Shown: positions 11,584 to 22,927, counted from the first letter of the stretch. The stretch is 64,000 nt of DNA from Rutpela maculata (GCA_936432065.2 OW386285.2:170791984-170855983), one strand, 5' to 3'. A program made the numbers and translations. Notes: generated from the letters alone by a model not told the origin.

Positions 11584-13093
11584 ATATTTCATTATTGCTC
11601 CATTTCTATTTATAACTTCTGTAAGTCTGTTTGGCATAGAATTGACGATTTGCACGAAAGAAATTTTGGTAAAAAGTGTCTAGATTGGTATCATTGTAAT
11701 TCACTGCACATGTTGACCAACTCGTCTAACTTCCAAACTTTGCAACAGTTAGATATCTATAATATAATAATCATAACATTGTTTTCATTATCTTTAATGT
11801 TAAACCTACTTGCATTGAATATAAATCATCTTTATTAGATTGTTTCGTAGTCTACAACATTTAACAAATGTCGAATTATGCATTTTGTCAATCACTGCTG
11901 CCAACTCTTCTAAACTGAGAGTTGGAAACAGTGTTTGACAAATTGCATAATTCGAATTTTTTAAATATTGTAGACTACGAAACAACCTAACAAATATGAT
12001 TTATATTCAATGGAAGTAGGTTTAACATTAAAGATAATGAAAACAATGTTATGATTATTATATTATAGGTATTTAATTGTTGCAAAGTTTGGAAAATTAG
12101 ACGAGTTGGTCAACATGTGCAGTGAACAACTTTTTACCAAACTTTATTTCGTGCAAATCGTCAATTAAATAACCTTATACAATAATCGTCAATAATAATA
12201 TTTTCCCATGCATTATTTATTATTTCCAGGTAATTCTTGGGCATTCCGTGGTCTCACATTTAGTTTCTGGATACTTCTTACGAGTAGTCACCATACGTCT
12301 TCCATGGGGTTAAAATCTGGACTATGACTGGGCCTGTTAAGAACATTAATGTTGTTATCTTGAAATCAGTTAGCAGTATGAACAGTATGAGCAGTATGAA
12401 CGGAACAATTATCTTGTTGATATTATGAGTTCATTATTAGGAAATAATTGTGACACAGAAGGGAGCATAATATTGTCTAAAATCCTAATATATGTTTTAC
12501 TATTAAATCGTTTCTCGATATGCCACAAAACACCAGGACCACGTGCAGATATCCAAGCCCACATATTAACGGAAAATCTACTCATCGAATCGAGTATTCG
12601 GAGGTCGGTAAACACGAATACGACCGCTGTGTGTTGACTGGAAACTTTTTTCGTTTGTAAAAACTGCATTGTTCCAAAAATTTACATCATGCACTAAAAA
12701 TTCAAGGGGAAATCCTAGTCGAGCCTCTTTATGCTCAGCTTTAAGTAAGTATTTCTGTGCTGTTGGATGACAGCGTAGCTCCGATTCCCTTACTCGCCGG
12801 CGACCAGTACTACTCGATCCAGGAAAATCCGTTTCTTCAGCAACCAGAATAACTGAGTAAAATGGATTTTCTACTAATGTATTTACCACTTGCAAATCTT
12901 GTTGTTGAGTTGATATCCTTCGCCGCCCTGATTCAGGATTTCTACTAATCGTACCGTTTATTCTCCACTTTTTTTAAATGTTACACACCGAATTTTTGTT
13001 AATATTATAACGCAGTGCAATTTGTCTCATTGACCATCCATTTTCTGCTTTGGCAATAACTCCAGCTTTAACTAAATCGCTTATATGGGGCAT
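11584..13093 (-). pseudogene. Tc1-like transposase, interrupted pseudogene
   Basis: Reads from an ATG at 13093 leftward. The N-terminal HTH has NGWSMRQIALRYNINKN followed by a stop (CNI*KKW). The DDE region is in two frames: VHDVNFWNNAVFTNEKSFQS (12895-12578; the first catalytic residue of FTDE reads N) and NMWAWISARGPGVLW with LPSVSQLFPNNE (12669-12409). QQDNCSVHTAHT and PSHSPDFNPMED (12440-12305) give the second and third acidic residues, spaced roughly as in DD34E elements. The C-terminal block WEN...DDYCIRLF is separated from SMPNRLTEVINR, ending at a stop near 11584, by a 519 bp palindrome. Frameshifts and stops make it non-functional. Confidence 0.8.
11644..12162. mobile_element. 519 bp palindromic (foldback) element, AATT duplication
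   Basis: The two halves are near-perfect inverted copies meeting at about 11903. The termini are GACGATTTGCACG and CGTGCAAATCGTC. It is flanked by AATT at 11640-11643 and 12163-12166. Removing it with one AATT restores the Tc1-like transposase frame (CIRLFN then SMPNRL), proving it is an insertion. It has no coding capacity. The 4 bp duplication plus almost complete palindromy resembles a hairpin MITE; the superfamily is unknown. Confidence 0.85.
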
Positions 13094-13780
13094 ATTAGTT
13101 TTTGCACACTTGCGATGAATTTTGACAAATAACTGACAATGTCACAAAAGTTAAAGTTAGATGTACACAACTAGATTTTAGCAAAAATACTTTATAAAAC
13201 TTGTACCATTTTTTTTGCGCACAACAGTACCCCAATATAAACAACAAGTCTGAAATCTACGAAAGAATGGGTGGGTGAGGGTTTTACAATTAAATAGGAA
13301 ATATATAGTATTGTCTTCTTTTAATTGAAAATTCATAATATACATGTGAAATATTTATCAAGTTCGAAGTTCGAGTTCTTAAATATGTTGAGCGCCTTCG
13401 TCAAATGTTTAAACCGACAAAATGGGCTACTAAGGAGAAAGGAAAACATTAGGTGCAGTCATATGTATCTTGAGATAGATATACCGACTCTAAAATCAAT
13501 TTTCGGAATGCCTGGCCTAATTCCAACAGCGCCAGCGTACGTGTTAATTGTGTGTATGTATTTGTTGACTACGGTTACCATTCGCCAAGTTCCCTAATGT
13601 TATACAAAATTACTTATTTGTTATTTGTTGCCAGATTATTCCTTGGACGCAAGTGTGTTACAGTTTTTTATTTATTTTTTAACCATATAATTATATTTTG
13701 CAACATATAAAACATATGTTTACACATACATATAAATACAAACATATACTTTTTTTGTTTAATTTTCTTTTCTGTTTTCT
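13094..13780. other. No gene seen
   Basis: AT-rich flank of the Tc1-like element; probably includes its 5' untranslated end near 13100-13220. A 90-residue plus-strand frame at 13325-13597 matches nothing I recognise. Confidence 0.45.
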
Positions 13781-14050
13781 TCCCTCGCTTACCGAAGGAA
13801 AGTATTGTAATCGTGAAAAAATCACCCTTCGAGATTTATTCAGATTTTTACATTTCACAGTACGTAGATTACGAAAATTAAGCCATTTAATTCCGTTAGT
13901 CTGTCTGTCAGACCGTCTATCTGTCTATCTATTGGTGCTGTATCTACAAAGCCACTTGACGGAGGAGGATAATATTTGATAGGTAGTTGACGCTACTGCC
14001 AACGAAGAACTGGCAACAGTTTCGTTAAAAAATATACAGGTGGACCCCAT
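13781..14050 (+). repeat. Dispersed repeat with TCCCTCG end, copy 1
   Basis: Begins TCCCTCGCTTACCGAAGGAA and contains GTGAAAAAATCACCCTTCGA, TTAATTCCGT, a CTGT run and GGTGGACCCCATAAAAA. The same order of blocks appears in reverse at 22392-22055 and partly at 18776-18915, so it is an interspersed family. It continues directly into a tandem array of its distal unit. Confidence 0.7.
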
Positions 14051-15010
14051 AAAAACATAATTAAGAAAAAAAAAAGAAAGAAATATTCACTCAAAAAAAA
14101 TAAAAAAATGTGACGGAGGATGATAATACATATTTGCATGTAGTTGACAACTGTCGAAGAAGAAAAGTGTGAAATTTTTTCCCTAAATGTGATGGTAATA
14201 TTTCGCGTGCAGTTAATACAACTGTCAAAGAAGGAAAATATGAAAAAAAAATATATATATGGCCACTCGAAGAAAAATAAAAAAATGTGGTGAAGCAAGA
14301 TAATATTTAGCATGCAGTTAACACAACTGTCAAAGAAGAAAAATATGAAAAAAATATATACAGGGTGGTCACCAAAAAAAAATTAAAAATGCGACGGAGG
14401 ACGATAATATTTCGTCTGTCTGTAAAAGACGAATAATATGAAAAAAATACAGGGTGGTCACTAATAAAGTGAAGGAGAACGATAATATTTCGCATGTAGT
14501 TCACAAAACTGTCGAAGAAGAAAAATATGAAAAAAGGACGATAATATCTTGCATGTAGTTAATACAACTGCCAAAGAAAACAAAATTGTCAAAGAAGAAG
14601 AACATGAAAAAAAAAAATAGACAAGGTGGTTACCCTAACAAAATTTTTTAAAAAACGTGGTGGAGCACGATCACATTTTTTGGCATGCAGTTAATACAAC
14701 TGCCGACGAAGAAAAATATGAAAAAAAATGTAGGGTGGTCACTCAATTTTTTTTAGGTGATGGAGGACGATAATATTTCGCATGGCGTCAACACAACTAT
14801 CAAAAATGAAAAATATGAAAAAATATACAGGGAGGTCACCCTAAAAAGATAATGAAAAAATGTGACAGAGAACAATAATATTTGGCATGTAGATAACACA
14901 AATGTCAAAAAAATATGTAAAAATATTGTATAGGGTGGTTGCCCTAAAAAAAATTGTGAAAAAGTGTGAGGAATAATATCTCGTATATAGTTAACACAAT
15001 TTTCAATTTA
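14050..15010. repeat. Degenerate tandem array of 75-120 bp units
   Basis: About nine or ten diverged units each carry a GACG(G/A)AGGACGATAATATTTCG-like block, then CATG(T/C)AGTTAACACAACTG, GAAGAAAAATATGAAAA and TATACAGGGTGGTCACC. Unit starts lie near 14108, 14184, 14288, 14391, 14469, 14531, 14650, 14757, 14871 and 14963. The 22.0-22.1 kb copy of the neighbouring family contains just one such unit, so this array is a local expansion of that family's distal part. Confidence 0.75.
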
Positions 15011-15998
15011 AAAATTATATTGAACCTTTAAAAATGGTATAACTATATATGTTTCATATTTTTTTATAATAATATGTATAAATCACGCTCATTTTTGGAA
15101 TATTCATGTATTAATGTGCAACAAATGTAGTACATTATTTATCGTGAAAAACTGCCTGTAACTCGGAAAATTAGCAAGTTACAAAAAAATTCCAAAATAC
15201 AAAAAATGTTTAAATGACCTCAGTGCATACGTCTGAATTTTTCAAATTTTTAAATTACATATTTTTAAAGCGCTACAATTTCAAAGAAAGTGGTAGTTTT
15301 TCATGTGTTACCGGAAAAACTCGGTGAAAACGCACTTTACAGAAAAGTTGTAAATGAAAAAAGTCTTGTATTTCGAGTATACATTCACCTGAATTTTTTC
15401 AGATTTTTTTTCAACTTTTACATTTCCCCTCCCCCACTTTTAGGAATTTTAGAGTGGCCATATCTCGAAAAATATGCATTTTTCGAAAAAATTCACAAGT
15501 AAAAACATCTTGGTAAAACATTTTGGACCAAAAAAAGTAAATACATTGTTTCTTTTTCATTTTTGAACTAATTCTACAAGTTACGGAACCCGTGATAACA
15601 GGGGTGTTTTCTACTCCTTCCGATCATTTCCTACTCAAACCTTTTTTTAAACTTTTTTATTAACGCCATTACAAACATATTGCACAAGGTTTCATCAAAA
15701 TCCATTCATTAGCACTCAAGTTGACTGAACTATTAATTTGTTGTACTTTAATAGGCTATTACGAACCTAATAATATAACAGTATTTGTTTTTCTCAGAAA
15801 ATTCACATAAAAGTAATTTACTAATGAACAAAAATCGGCGTTGCTGTATCATTTATTGCTATATGGCTTATTAAATGATTGTCATCGGCTGAGGTGCAAA
15901 ACCATGTATGACAGGTTAAGTTCTGAATGAAATCCTCTAAAAATCTCAATATGCTCTATTTTCGGAGTTACACGGTTTTGCACTTCAGCTGACGTTAT
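15011..15998. other. No gene seen
   Basis: AT-rich sequence with scattered phrases (GGCCATATCTCGAAAAATAT near 15457; TAGGTTCGTAATAG-like text) that recur elsewhere in the window as old repeat. No coding signal. Confidence 0.5.
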
Positions 15999-15999
15999 A

Positions 16000-16702
16000 C
16001 AGGGTGTCCCGAAACTCCCGCCTTCCCCTTTAGGTGCTAATTCTCCATGCAAAAATAGTAAGAAAAGTTCCTATAAACATGTGTCCGGAAATGCTTCCTA
16101 AGGGAGCTACGGCCCTCTAAGGATGGCGCAAAAATAGGTGTTTTTACTAATTATCTCGGAAATGATTTGGGAAAACTTTATGAAACTTGGTTACGTTTTT
16201 TTGATTATTAAAGGTTATTGTTTTACAGTATTAGCCAAAATTAATTTTATCCAGGGGCGGAGAAACGAGAGGTCGGTGTTCTTTGTTTCTACATATTAAT
16301 TTTCCATTTGACATTTTTAGTACTTTAATCCCTGATTATGATTTCCCTGGTTAATTCTGCATAAAAAAAGGCCTCTTTACAATTAGCCATATGGCAAGCC
16401 GTTTTCGAGTAAAAGCGGTCTAAACGAAATATTGCGTATTCGTTTGCTAAATGCGCATTATTTATTTTTTAAAGTAGGCGTAAAACAATAACTTTTATTA
16501 ATCGAAAAAAGTTAACCAAGTTTCATAAAGTTGTCCCAAATCATTTCCGAGATAATTAGTACACCTATTTTTGTGCCATTCTTAGAGGGCCGTAGCTCCC
16601 TTAGGAAGCATTTCCGGACACATGTTTATAGGAACTTTTCTTACTATTTTTGCATGGAGAATTAGCACCTAAAGGGAAAGGCGGGAGTTTCGGGACACCC
16701 TG
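16000..16702. mobile_element. 703 bp MITE with long inverted repeats, TA duplication
   Basis: The ends read CAGGGTGTCCCGAAACTCCC and its reverse complement GGGAGTTTCGGGACACCCTG. Inverted similarity extends about 230 bp inward on each side (both arms carry CATGTGTCCGGAAATGCTTC or its complement). TA flanks both ends (15998-15999 and 16703-16704), the signature of Tc1/mariner-type insertion. No transposase inside; the centre (about 16240-16460) is unique AT-rich sequence. Non-autonomous. Confidence 0.9.
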
Positions 16703-16897
16703 TATATAATAATAGTTTTTGTTAAGTAACAATAATAGTATCAAATTAAAAGGACAAGGTACAAGCTTTGATTTATAATCCGGCAATTAGAAAGAGGTTC
16801 TTATGCAGAACCGTAGCGTAGAGGGTTATTTTTCCAAATTTGCCAACTTCATAAACTGAAGAAGCCAACTCTGTAAATAATATAGTAATTCCTCCAA

Positions 16898-17200
16898 TAA
16901 AAATTGATGAGCGAGGGGGAGAAATTCTAAAAAAATATTTTTCAACAGAAATTGTCAACTTACGTCTCAAACTTCCAACTTTTACCCAAAATAAAAATTG
17001 ATGAGCGAGGGGGAGAAATTCTAAAAAAAAATTTCAATAGAAATTGCTAACTTACAATCTCAAATTTTTTCAACAAACTATTACCCAACTTTTGTCAAGT
17101 TCCGCTATTGATGAGCGGGGGGAGAAAATAAAAAAAAAATATATCAATATAAATTGCCAATTTACGTCTCAAATTTTCAACTTTTTCCTAATCTCACAAA
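16898..17200. repeat. Three-copy tandem repeat (ATTGATGAGCG)
   Basis: ATTGATGAGCG(A/G)GGGGAGAAA recurs at about 16904, 16995 and 17108, each time followed by an A-rich run, CAATA(G/T)AAATTG and TTAC-TCTCAAA. Spacing is 91 and 113 bp. No coding signal. Confidence 0.8.
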
Positions 17201-18493
17201 ATTGGGAGAATATATATGTTCTAAAATGTTTATTTTCAAGATATGGGAGGTCGAATGTGTCACTCAGATAAAAGTGTTATATGTAGTACATACATTTCTC
17301 CTTACACAGTGGCGTAGAAACACAGATTGAATTAAACAATTGTATGTAAAAATTGTCGCTTATATTTTTCCAAAAATGTATTTTTTGGTGGGTTCAATTC
17401 TGTTTCTTTTATTTTAGCATTTTTAATGGCCTCTTATTTTTTGTTACCAATTTTTCATTTCGGTAAAATTTTTAGAATGTGTTTAAATAAACAAACGAAC
17501 GAAACAGCTCGCAGTTAGAAACGCAAAAGGGAGATAATTGCATATGGAGAAATGCCACGTAGTATCCTAAGCCTTGGTCTAAAAGAAATGTCATCATTTC
17601 ATTGCCACATCTGCTATACACGCAGGTACACACATTCGAGGTTTTCACAGATGTGTTGGCTACCACAGCTTGACAAATGTGTATATCTGTCATACTCGTA
17701 TTACTACGTGAATTCCAACATATATGTGCAAGATTTATGACCAGTACATAAATATTTTATTGTAAATAAAGATATTTCCCTTGACACTTCTTATATTATT
17801 AATGCTTTTAGAGAAAAAAGAAAGAATATTGCTATTCAAACGTAGTAAGTAGGTACTTCATTTGTCAATTACAAATCTTAAATATTGTGAATTGTCCTAT
17901 TGCAGATGTTTGAGATTTTAAACTAAAACTGTAAGATAAAAATGTTTCAACAGGTCCTGATTTTTAACTGACTTCAAAAAATTTGAAAATAAAAGAGGTC
18001 GTGTATGTTGTTTTTTATATATGTATATATTCAATCGTGACTCTGAATTGGTTGTCTTAAGCGATTTCTATGAAATAGTTTTCAAACTGCAAGGTATGGC
18101 TCAGTGGTGTTACCATAAAAATTTCATCAAGCTACGTCTAGTGTAAGGTGACCAAACAGTAACAAGGTTTTTTTAGTTGAAAATTTGGCGATGACTCCAT
18201 TGTAAAAACTCATTGGAATTGAATTAAAATTGGTAGTCGGGTATATTAGGAGTAGCTGATACCAAATCTGATCTCAAAAATTAAGGATTCAAAACGATAT
18301 AATATGGCCGCCGCAATTGCAATATTTTTGCAGATTTATATGAAATTTAATACATACAGATTTTAGGATTCCCTGATAACCAACCTGACTTTAAATCTTA
18401 AAAATTCAAAACGACGGATATTGTCTCTTATTGTGTAAAAGCTGAATGAGGCACTAAAATGGCTGAAAACAGTTTTTTTTTTCTAAACAAAAG
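17201..18493. other. No gene seen
   Basis: Unremarkable AT-rich sequence with short frames at 17472-17740 that match nothing I know. From about 17960 it reads like old dispersed repeat (GACTTCAAAAAATTTGAAAA). Confidence 0.5.
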
Positions 18494-18775
18494 GGTAGCT
18501 AAAAATTATAAAATAAAATTTCACAGTTACCCACTTAATTGAACCTTATTACCTAATATCGATATTGAGGTCGTTGTAAAATGAACGAGTTCAACCGTAT
18601 TTTAACGGACTTCAATATCGATATTGGGTAAAATATATCGATAGTGAGGTCGTTGTAAAATGAACAAATAATGAGTTCAACCGTATTTTTAACTGACTTC
18701 AATATCGATAATGGGTAAAATAAGGTTCAATTAACTGGGCGACGCGATGATAAAATTTTATTTCATAACTTTTAA
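18494..18775. repeat. Inverted repeat with internal ATATCGATA duplication
   Basis: Outer arms are inverted (AAGGTTCAATTAA with GATAAAATTTTATTTCATAA on the right; TTAATTGAACCTTATTACC on the left). The centre holds two direct copies of ATCGATA(T)TGAGGTCGTTGTAAA...TTCAACCGTATTTT...GACTTCAATATCGATA. Looks like a small foldback element; no target duplication identified. Confidence 0.6.
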
Positions 18776-18915
18776 CGGGAAATATTGTAAACGTGAAAAA
18801 AATCACTTTCCAAGATTTCTCCGGATTTTCACATTTCAAATTAGATTTCGAGAATTAAGGTCTTTGAACTCCGTCAGTCTATCTGTCTGTCTAGTATCTG
18901 CAACTGGGATATACT
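18776..18915 (+). repeat. Dispersed repeat with TCCCTCG end, fragment
   Basis: Matches the first ~140 bp of the family at 13781 after its terminal block: GGGAAATATTGTAAACGTGA, TCCGGATTTTCACATTTCA, GAATTAAGGTCTTTGAACTC and the CTGT run, then diverges. Confidence 0.6.
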
Positions 18916-19348
18916 TTTGGTGAAAAATATACATTGGGCACTATGGTGGCTCGAAAAATGCATATTTTTTTAATTGTCAAAATTTCATTTTGTAATACTT
19001 GCAGAGAGTTGCCTCTAATATACCCAAATGATGTTTTGGGATATTATAATATATTCACCCCTTGAAGATGGTGTAAAATGGACAATGAAATACATTACCA
19101 AGAAAAAGAGTTTTGTGCTAATTATACAAAAAAATATCACAATAAGATTACAGCATTCAAAGTATTACTTGTATGCAATAAATACCACTTTTATACTGAA
19201 AACAGCAGATTTCATAAATTATGGATAAATTCAAATTCAGTTGCTTTAAGTAATATTCTTATTTTCGTTACAGTCCTGTCTCGGCACTTGCAGTATATTT
19301 AGATTGCCTGACAGATCTGCAACCACAATTGCTGTTGCACTCTTAAAA

Positions 19349-19384
19349 GATAATTTCAGCATCTTAAAAGATGCTGAAATTATC
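19349..19384. repeat. Perfect 17 bp hairpin
   Basis: GATAATTTCAGCATCTT, two bases (AA), then AAGATGCTGAAATTATC: an exact 17 bp inverted repeat with almost no loop. It lies just upstream of the decayed coding region at 19.4-20.6 kb. Could be a small cruciform-forming relic of an inserted palindrome. Confidence 0.85.
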
Positions 19385-19429
19385 ACAGAAGATAATACAA
19401 CCAAGGTAATTGATAGAAGTAAGAACTTA

Positions 19430-20636
19430 AGAATTTAAAACTTCGATAGTGGAAAATAAAACCCTTGTTATGGACAAAATTAATACTAAATCTCGCCGAA
19501 GAGCAATAGTTGAAGAACATATTTCTTTGATATAACAACATATTTTCAAATTTAGTTTAGAGACTAACAGTTACAGAGATAACTTTGTAGCTGTGGGATA
19601 TGATGGAATAGTGGTCAATACAAGACCAAAAACGGAGCGATAGTTAATCGAATCTATTTTCACCGTCTTAGAGGCTAATAATTACAGCTCTGAGATAATC
19701 TTGTAGCTGTGGGATGTGATGAAACGGTGGTCAATACGGGATCCAAGTCAGTTTTATATGAATGAACTACCCTTGAGGCATCAAGTAGAACTCGTGAATA
19801 TTCAGATTCCCTAGGAAAACAATAAATAGATTATGAAAATCTGTCATTTATCAAATTCAAACATTTCACAATTGTGATTTACCTAATATGAATTAAGTTA
19901 CCAATCACAAGTATTTCTTTGAAATGTATCGTGCAATATCTAGAGGAAACTGTTCAACTGATTTGTTAAATTGCAATCTTAGAAAATTTTAATACAATCT
20001 AGATGGATTACTATGGTGAATCGTATTCTGTGCCTCTATATATAAACAGAAAACCCTAATCAAGGTCTAAATATTGTTTCCGAGTTTATTCTGAAAGCAT
20101 ATGCGCCAATGTTGTTTTTCAGTTCAACCCATCGTTTAAAAATAGGGCAAACTATGTTTGGCAAACAAGTTTAGCTGAACCGATATTCCCCACAAAAATG
20201 AGCAATGTATTCCGTAATTCAGAGAAATGCTCACTTTGCATATAATGAAAATCTGTTAATATCCATGCTAAGTGATAAAATACATATCATAAGAGAGCTT
20301 ACCTTTCGACATTTTCTAAAAGTATGGATACCTAGTATAGTAAATAGATCTAATAGAGTGGTAAAATGTGAAGTTTGCCCGCCTCTAATACTTCTTAGCT
20401 AAGAAACAGAGGAAATACAGCTGTTGGTCGACACCGCACCTAATAGAACGGTAGTGATAACTGCGTTTTCTTGTTATAACCAAGCAGTCGAAAAATGCGT
20501 CAAATTAGTAATTGATGCTTCTTTATCAGTTATTGATTCTGGCAAACGAGATGGATTTATTAAAACCAGTTTTCAATTGCACAAAGCCAATGTTTGGGAC
20601 AAAAAAGAATGTGTAGCGAGTGTAGAGGCGTCTTGA
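19430..20636 (+). pseudogene. Degenerate copy of a repetitive arthropod protein family
   Basis: Several reading frames with many stops carry blocks I recall from a high-copy family of uncharacterised proteins in insect and other invertebrate genomes: VAVGYDGIVVNTRP near 19590 (echoed as AVGCDETVVNTG near 19710, suggesting internal duplication), YSESICANVVFQF near 20090, VIQRNAHFAYNENLL and ISMLSDKIHIIRELTFR at 20210-20310, and KRDGFIKTSFQLHKANVWD near 20540-20600. Members of this family behave like transposon-derived sequence; their biochemical role is not known to me. Clearly dead here. The identification rests on remembered motifs, so it is moderate. Confidence 0.55.
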
Positions 20637-20639
20637 CTG

Positions 20640-20906
20640 CGCACGTATTTCGATCCACACAGTGAAGCAACATTCATCGCGGTTAGTATGGGTGAATGGG
20701 TGACCCATCTGGGGAAACACGAAGATCTCGTCCCACCTTCTAGCGGCTTGTATATCGGCGTATACGCTGGCGAAGATTAAGTAGTGGATATAGGGTTAGG
20801 GTTAGGGTTAAGTAGAGTAGCTTCGGCTAGACTTCGCCCTAGGTATTGTATTAATGTATAATACTGAAATAAAGGCAATTTATTATTATTATTATTATTA
20901 TTATAT
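20640..20906 (+). mobile_element. 5S-rRNA-like SINE with ATT tail
   Basis: The left part matches the 3' half of eukaryotic 5S rRNA in order: GAAGCAAC (box A region), CGCGGTTAGTA at 20678-20688, ATGGGTGACC at 20696-20705, then TGGGGAAACAC, corresponding to the internal promoter's intermediate element and box C. A ~130 bp body follows, then AATAAAGGCAA and an (ATT)n tail at 20880-20905. A 5S-like head, body and short-repeat tail is the layout of SINE3-type retroposons. Not an intact 5S gene: the 5' half is absent and there is an insertion after GGTTAGTA. Confidence 0.55.
20786..20812 (+). repeat. Short interstitial (TTAGGG)n-like run
   Basis: About three and a half units of GGGTTA inside the 5S-like retroposon body. 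Too short to be a telomere; noted because insects normally use TTAGG. Confidence 0.7.
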
Positions 20907-21589
20907 ACCATCCTTCGAAGGGGATGAAAGTACCCGGTCCCTTGTCTATTAAACATTAGACAAGCAAAAGATCCATACTCTTCCTGACGTCGGTGATAGG
21001 CCTTGCTAGCGGAAATAGGCCGACGATAAATAAATATATTTAAAAAAAATCTCTCGCAGGGATTGATGTCAGAGTGGTTCAAAATAGAAAACTTTATTCA
21101 GTATGCTAAATAATCAGAATTACCTCAAGAGTTACATTAGTTAGCATAATAATTTAATTTATAGAGAGTTAATTTTGATTTACAAGTCGAAGATATGATC
21201 AATGATAGAATTCCAGATCTCCCTAAATTTATGGGTTGGTAGAGCTTTGAGAAAGTTGCTAAAATGTAATAAAATTGTATAGAGGTACTAAGGGACCCCA
21301 AAGGCATTTTTTTTCACTGTTACAAATACGAATTGAGAAGTGGATTTTTTAGACCCAAAAATTACGGAGGACTACACAATAAGTCTATAAAAAAAATAAT
21401 TCTGCTCCAAGGACTAAACCTATCATACCTTAAGTATTTTTATGCCTTGAAACCGAATTTTCAATTTCAAAAACTTTCTACTGCGTAGATTTCGAGTAAA
21501 TGTAAAAAATTGTTAAAAAAACATATTTTGACAATAAAAAACTGCGTTTTTTGCGATCTTTAGCTTTCCTGTTGAAGTTACGACAAAAA

Positions 21590-22392
21590 TGGATATGGAT
21601 ATGAATAATCCGTCTCATTTTTTATTTTATTTTATTTTTTTTTGAGTGACCTGACTTTTCCCCAGAGATGTGCCAAGGGAACTTTCCACATTTGATAAAA
21701 GTCTGTAAAGTAATGTAAATAATATAATTGTATGCACTTATTTGGTATCACAATGGAGCTTGCATCATCACGAATTAGATTCCACCATAAAATAGCCTAT
21801 TAATATACCCACTGGAAAGTTAGAAGGAAAACTTCCTGGAAACTTTCCGTTTTGAAAACTCCGAAAGATTCCTACCTAACTTTCCATTGAGTATATTGAT
21901 AGCCTATTTTATGGTGAAATATGATTCGTGATGATGCAAGCTTAATTTTGATACCAAATAAGTGCATACAATTATATTATTTACATGACTTTTACAGACT
22001 TTTATGAAATATGGAAAGTTTCCTCGACCCATCTCTGATTTTTTTCGTATTTTTCTTCCTTGACAGTTGTGTTAACTATATTCAAATATTACTGTGTTCC
22101 GTAATTTTTTCCTTAATTATATTTTTATGGGGTCCACCCTGTATATTTTTCAACTGGGAACAGTTTCCAGTTCTTCGTTGGCAGTAGCGTCAAGGATCTA
22201 CCAAATATTATCCTTCTCCGTCGAGCGGTTTTGTAGATATAGCGCCAACTGGCAGACAGACAGACACACTGACGGAATTAAATGGCTTTAATTTTCGTCA
22301 TCTACGTACTCTGAAACGTGAAAATCCGGAGAAATATCGAAGGGCGATTTTTTCACGATTACAATACTTCCCTTCGGTAATCGAGGGAAATA
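21590..22392 (-). repeat. Dispersed repeat with TCCCTCG end, copy 2, interrupted
   Basis: On the minus strand it begins near 22392 with TTTCCCTCGATTACCGAAGG and runs through GTGAAAAAATCG, TTAATTCCGTCAG, the CTGT run, GGGGTCCACCCTGTATA (written on plus) and one unit of the 14-15 kb array (AGTTAACACAACTGTCAAGG). It is then split by a MITE at 22037-21663 and resumes with GTCAGGTCACTCAAAAA and GAGACGGATTATTC down to about 21590. Confidence 0.65.
21663..22037. mobile_element. 375 bp MITE, CAGAGATG termini
   Basis: Inverted ends CAGAGATGTGCC and GACCCATCTCTG with long inner arms: TAATATAATTGTATGCACTT is repeated in complement, as is TATGGTGAAATATGATTCGT. The two halves form an almost full-length hairpin around 21850. 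CAG-starting ends fit hAT-like elements, but no clean 8 bp duplication is visible, so the superfamily is a guess. It splits the surrounding dispersed repeat. Confidence 0.75.
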
Positions 22393-22927
22393 AAATAAAT
22401 AGGGACCTATGTTGTTGCAAATAAAAATGTATACCTAAAACCTACGCTTATTATTATACTATTCGCAAATACGAAAACGAAGAGTATATTGTATTTGATC
22501 GGCACATTTCTAAAACCGGAAATATTGCTGGTAGACAAAACATGTTCATATCGTTGTGCTAGTGAATGAATTCTGAACAACTTTCAAAATGTCCGTCTGT
22601 TCGTCTGTCGCGTTTCTTGTAAGCACAATAAATTAGGAAAGAAAAATCCGATTATATTTTAAATTGGACAGTAAGTTAGTGTTAGCTAAAGAAGAACCTT
22701 GTTTTTGAACAAAATTGATCAGTAAATAAAAAAGTTGAAATGTGAAAAAAAAATGATTTCTGATTTTTATGTTTTCATAATTGAATAGAAATCTGGTGAA
22801 ATAATATTTTGAATGATTTTATATCTATTTATATATTTTACCAATATACATTTCATAGTATAATACCCAACCGTAGAAATATGATTTCAATTTGTCGTTT
22901 ATAATGTAAAAATGTACATTTTTTCAC

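Noticed and set aside
20640..20745. Functional 5S rRNA gene
   Set aside because: Only the 3' half matches, with an insertion after GGTTAGTA and no 5' half; it fits a retroposon head better.
20786..20812. Telomere or telomeric insertion
   Set aside because: Only about three GGGTTA units, buried inside a retroposon body.
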